Positions 6,350 to 8,185 of a stretch of 8,185 bases of DNA are shown here, one piece after another; within the stretch, counting starts at the first letter, position 1, and each line of letters starts with the position of its first letter. The position numbers were made by a program, and so were the translations under genes. The notes beneath the pieces are model-generated. The model saw nothing but the letters and a program-made list of their open reading frames with translations. It did not search any database and had not been told where the DNA came from. This DNA comes from Gammaproteobacteria bacterium. Lineage in GTDB: Bacteria; Pseudomonadota; Gammaproteobacteria; Steroidobacterales; Steroidobacteraceae. The DNA lies in the NCBI GenBank assembly GCA_030043215.1, contig JASHYG010000351.1, positions 1 through 8,185 on the forward strand. The letters are read 5' to 3'.

Positions 6350-7554
6350 GCCTGTGCCACCCCGCTCGAGATTCTGCTGCCGAGCCGGACTGTCGTGCGG
6401 TCGATCACACGGCCCGCGAGCTGGCCGCATGCGGCATCGATGTCCTCACCCCGGGTACGCCTGACGGTTGCGACGAGGCCGCGGCCGTTGAGCTCGTCCC
6501 GGAATCGCAAGATGGTCCCCTCCGGCGAGCGGCGATAGCTCGTGCCGGGGAACGGATTGAAGGGAATGAGGTTCACCTTCGCGGGGTGACCCGCGAGCAG
6601 CCGGGCGAGCCGGCGCGCCTGGGCGGGGGAGTCGTTGACGCCGTCGAGCATGACGTACTCGAAGGTCACGCTGCGCCCGTTCTGCTCGTCGATGTAGTGC
6701 CAGCAGGCCTCGAGGAGCTCCGCGATCGGGTGCTTGCGATTGATGGGCACGAGCTCGCTCCGCAGCTCGTCGTCCGGCGCGTGCAGGGAGACCGCCAGGG
6801 CGACGTTGATCTCCTCCGCGAGCCGGTAGATCTGGGGCACGAGGCCCGAGGTGGAGAGCGTCACGCGGCGCCGTGAGAGATCGAAGCCGCAGTCATCGAG
6901 CAGGATCCTCAATGCAGGCACGACGTTGCGGAAGTTCGCGAGCGGCTCACCCATCCCCATCAGCACGACATTGGTGACGGCGCGTTCCGGCACGGCGCGT
7001 TCCGGCACTGCGCGCTCCGGGGCCGCGCGGCCGGCCTCCTTGGGCTCCCCGAGCCGTACGACCGCATCGGCATCCTCGAGCTCGCGGCACGCGAGCCACA
7101 CCTGACCGACGATCTCGGCCGTCGTGAGATTGCGGTTGAAGCCTTGCTGGGCCGTCGCGCAGAAAGAGCAATCGAGCGCGCAGCCGACCTGGGAGGAGAT
7201 GCAAAGAGTGCCGCGATCGTCCTCCGGGATGAAGACCATCTCGAATGCCTGGCTCGCGTCCGCCCGGAGCTTCCACTTGCGCGTGCCATCGCGCGAGCGC
7301 TGGACCTCGATCACCGAGGGAGCGCGCACCTCCGCGCGCTCCGCGAGCTCCGCCCGGAAGTCCTTGGCGAGATCGGTCATGGCGTCGAAGCGCGCCTCGC
7401 CCCGCTTGTAGATCCAGTGCGCGAGCTGGCGCGCACGGAACGGCTTACTCCCGAGCTCGCACACGAACGCCTCGAGCGCCGGGCGGGTGAGGCCCAGCAG
7501 ATTCAGGCGTTCGCTTGGGGGAGAGCTCTGCATGGCGGGGGAGTCTGTGCGCAA
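6346..7554 (-). CDS. rlmN: Dual-specificity RNA methyltransferase RlmN (radical SAM)
   Basis: Cytoplasmic radical-SAM enzyme that methylates C2 of adenosine 2503 in 23S rRNA and adenosine 37 in some tRNAs. The 402-residue frame contains the cluster motif CALDCSFC (Cys125, Cys129, Cys132), the catalytic Cys118 in TLCISSQVG, and Cys376 in [11 protein letters not shown], equivalent to the methyl-carrying Cys355 of E. coli. Other family signatures are GFNRNLT (138-144), [12 protein letters not shown] (194-205), [10 protein letters not shown] (256-265) and PFNPFPG (331-337). Between QVW (151-153) and TNVV there are 40 residues instead of about 17 in E. coli as I recall it, including a threefold PERAV repeat. 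The listed start is TTG (7554); an ATG at 7533 (residue 8) is equally possible and would give 395 residues. Neither has a recognisable ribosome-binding site. The frame is the same as that of ndk, whose stop lies 15 codons upstream. The stop overlaps the pilF start (ATGA). Confidence 0.97.
   Translation of the reverse strand: MRTDSPAMQSSPPSERLNLLGLTRPALEAFVCELGSKPFRARQLAHWIYKRGEARFDAMTDLAKDFRAELAERAEVRAPSVIEVQRSRDGTRKWKLRADASQAFEMVFIPEDDRGTLCISSQVGCALDCSFCATAQQGFNRNLTTAEIVGQVWLACRELEDADAVVRLGEPKEAGRAAPERAVPERAVPERAVTNVVLMGMGEPLANFRNVVPALRILLDDCGFDLSRRRVTLSTSGLVPQIYRLAEEINVALAVSLHAPDDELRSELVPINRKHPIAELLEACWHYIDEQNGRSVTFEYVMLDGVNDSPAQARRLARLLAGHPAKVNLIPFNPFPGTSYRRSPEGTILRFRDELNGRGLVATVRRTRGEDIDAACGQLAGRVIDRTTVRLGSRISSGVAQA
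6977..7021 (-). repeat. 15-bp tandem repeat (3 units) inside rlmN
   Basis: On the plus strand the unit acggcgcgttccggc occurs twice without a mismatch (6977-6991, 6992-7006) and a third, diverged copy follows (actgcgcgctccggg, 7007-7021). In the rlmN frame the repeat encodes PERAV three times (residues 179-193). The unit is a multiple of three, so expansion or loss keeps the enzyme in frame. The two perfect copies suggest recent duplication. Confidence 0.92.
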
Positions 7555-7599
7555 GAGGGAGGAGGCGGACGGAGGCGTGCGGCGCGGCGCTCCCGATGC

Positions 7600-8028
7600 T
7601 CAGCCGCGCGGAAAAATCTGCGTGGCGGCGAAGAAGTACCCGATCTCGAACGCCGCCGTCTGCGGCGAGTCCGACCCGTGCACGACATTCTGCTCGATGC
7701 TGAGCGCGAGGTCCGCGCGAATCGTGCCCTTCGCGGCCTTCTTGGGGTCGGTCGCTCCCATCACCTCGCGGTTCTTCGCGATGGCGTTGTCTCCCTCCAG
7801 CACCTGCACCACGACGGGCCCGGAGGTCATGTAGCGCACGAGGTCCCGAAAGAACGGCCGCTCGCGGTGTACCGCATAGAAGCCTTCCGCCTCGCGCATG
7901 GAGAGCTGCCGCATCTGGGCTGCGACGATGCTGAGACCGGCCTGCTCGAGCCGGCGGTAGACCTCCCCGATGAGACTGCGGCTCACGCCGTCGGGCTTGA
8001 CAATGGACAGAGTGCGCTCGAGCGCCAT
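7600..8028 (-). CDS. ndk: Nucleoside diphosphate kinase
   Basis: Cytoplasmic enzyme that transfers the gamma phosphate of ATP to nucleoside diphosphates through a phosphohistidine, keeping NTP and dNTP pools balanced. The 142-residue length is typical of bacterial Ndk (E. coli 143). The active-site signature NVVHGSDS is at 114-121 with the phosphorylated His117. Other conserved active-site residues are in place: Lys11 (TLSIVKPDG, 6-14), Tyr51 and His54 ([11 protein letters not shown]), Arg87, Arg104 and Asn114. The ATG at 8028 gives the usual N-terminus ([13 protein letters not shown]). An AGAGG lies 10 nt upstream (8039-8043), a slightly long spacing. Upstream is a non-coding leader with a plausible promoter, so ndk is probably the first gene of the transcript; rlmN follows after 45-66 nt. 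Confidence 0.98.
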   Translation of the reverse strand: MALERTLSIVKPDGVSRSLIGEVYRRLEQAGLSIVAAQMRQLSMREAEGFYAVHRERPFFRDLVRYMTSGPVVVQVLEGDNAIAKNREVMGATDPKKAAKGTIRADLALSIEQNVVHGSDSPQTAAFEIGYFFAATQIFPRG

Positions 8029-8073
8029 TGCAGTGGAACCTCTAGATCGGACGGCCGGTACGGGCTCCCCTCG

Positions 8074-8100
8074 GGCTCTCTCGCGAGCCTCGCCAGAGGC
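8074..8100 (-). promoter_or_regulatory. Two overlapping hairpins in the ndk leader
   Basis: On the minus strand GCCTC-TGGC-GAGGC (8100-8087) forms a 5-bp stem with a 4-nt loop, and GGCTC-GCGAGA-GAGCC (8089-8074) forms a 5-bp stem with a 6-nt loop. They share bases 8087-8089, so both full stems cannot form at once. There is no U-run, hence no intrinsic terminator. Whether they regulate ndk is unknown; such short GC stems are frequent by chance in DNA of this composition. Confidence 0.3.
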
Positions 8101-8119
8101 AAGCCCCCCGGGGCGCGGC

Positions 8120-8149
8120 AGTCTACCGCGGACGCCGGGCGCACGCCAA
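8120..8149 (-). promoter_or_regulatory. Candidate sigma70-type promoter upstream of ndk
   Basis: TTGGCG at 8149-8144 (4 of 6 matches to the -35 consensus) and TAGACT at 8125-8120 (4 of 6 to the -10), separated by 18 nt. Transcription would start near 8113, giving a leader of about 85 nt. It is the best pair I see in 8044-8185, a stretch with no convincing gene, but it is only a moderate match. Confidence 0.4.
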
Positions 8150-8185
8150 ATGCGCGCGGCGGCAGAACTGCCGATTTTGCAAGGA

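Noticed and set aside
6350..6430. N-terminal extension of PilF to 6430
   Set aside because: It would bury the lipoprotein signal peptide behind 27 charged residues. The ATG at 6349 has a ribosome site and the ATGA overlap with rlmN.
7555..7599. Possible terminator or promoter between ndk and rlmN
   Set aside because: I see no stem followed by a U-run and no convincing -35/-10 pair in these 45 nt, only a GC- and pyrimidine-rich stretch.
8104..8113. CCCCGGGG palindrome upstream of ndk as a regulator site or terminator of an upstream gene
   Set aside because: It is short and purely C/G, with no loop or U-run, and is easily produced by chance in this composition.

Overview
The window is GC-rich (by eye roughly two thirds G+C) and carries one compact, apparently complete block of housekeeping genes, all on the minus strand. 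Reading in the direction of transcription (from high to low coordinates), the order is ndk, rlmN, pilF/pilW, rodZ-like, hisS, yfgM-like, bamB and der (cut off by the left window edge). This is the well-known gammaproteobacterial ndk-rlmN-rodZ-hisS-yfgM-bamB-der neighbourhood. The pilF lipoprotein gene between rlmN and rodZ is the arrangement I associate with type IV pilus-bearing gammaproteobacteria such as pseudomonads and xanthomonads. High GC, GTG/TTG starts and the protein sequences suggest a high-GC gammaproteobacterium of the Xanthomonadales/Nevskiales/Steroidobacter type, but the lineage is an inference.

Layout: 8044-8185 is a non-coding leader upstream of ndk with a plausible sigma70-type promoter and two overlapping hairpins. 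Ndk (7600-8028) is followed by a 45-66 nt gap and rlmN. From rlmN to der all junctions are 21 nt or less: a 4-nt ATGA overlap (rlmN/pilF), 6 nt (pilF/rodZ), 17 nt (rodZ/hisS), an 8-nt overlap (hisS/yfgM), 3 nt (yfgM/bamB) and 21 nt (bamB/der). No intrinsic terminator was seen between any of the genes, so one polycistronic transcript with translational coupling is likely, with ndk possibly its first gene.

Functionally the block mixes nucleotide supply (Ndk), translation (RlmN modifies 23S rRNA and tRNA, HisS charges tRNA-His, Der matures the 50S subunit) and envelope biogenesis (PilF secretin pilotin, RodZ cell-shape protein, YfgM periplasmic chaperone at the Sec translocon, BamB outer-membrane protein assembly). 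The usual ispG (gcpE) gene between rodZ and hisS is absent here.

I found no mobile element, CRISPR array, tRNA/rRNA or unknown defence-like system. The most unusual points are a tandem PERAV repeat inserted in the RlmN core, the lack of a ribosome-binding site for rlmN, whose frame continues directly from the ndk stop codon, and a G7 run at the hisS/yfgM overlap where a one-base slip would fuse the two frames. Long open frames on the plus strand (for example 914-2515, 3534-4547, 4352-6070) are antisense shadows of these genes.
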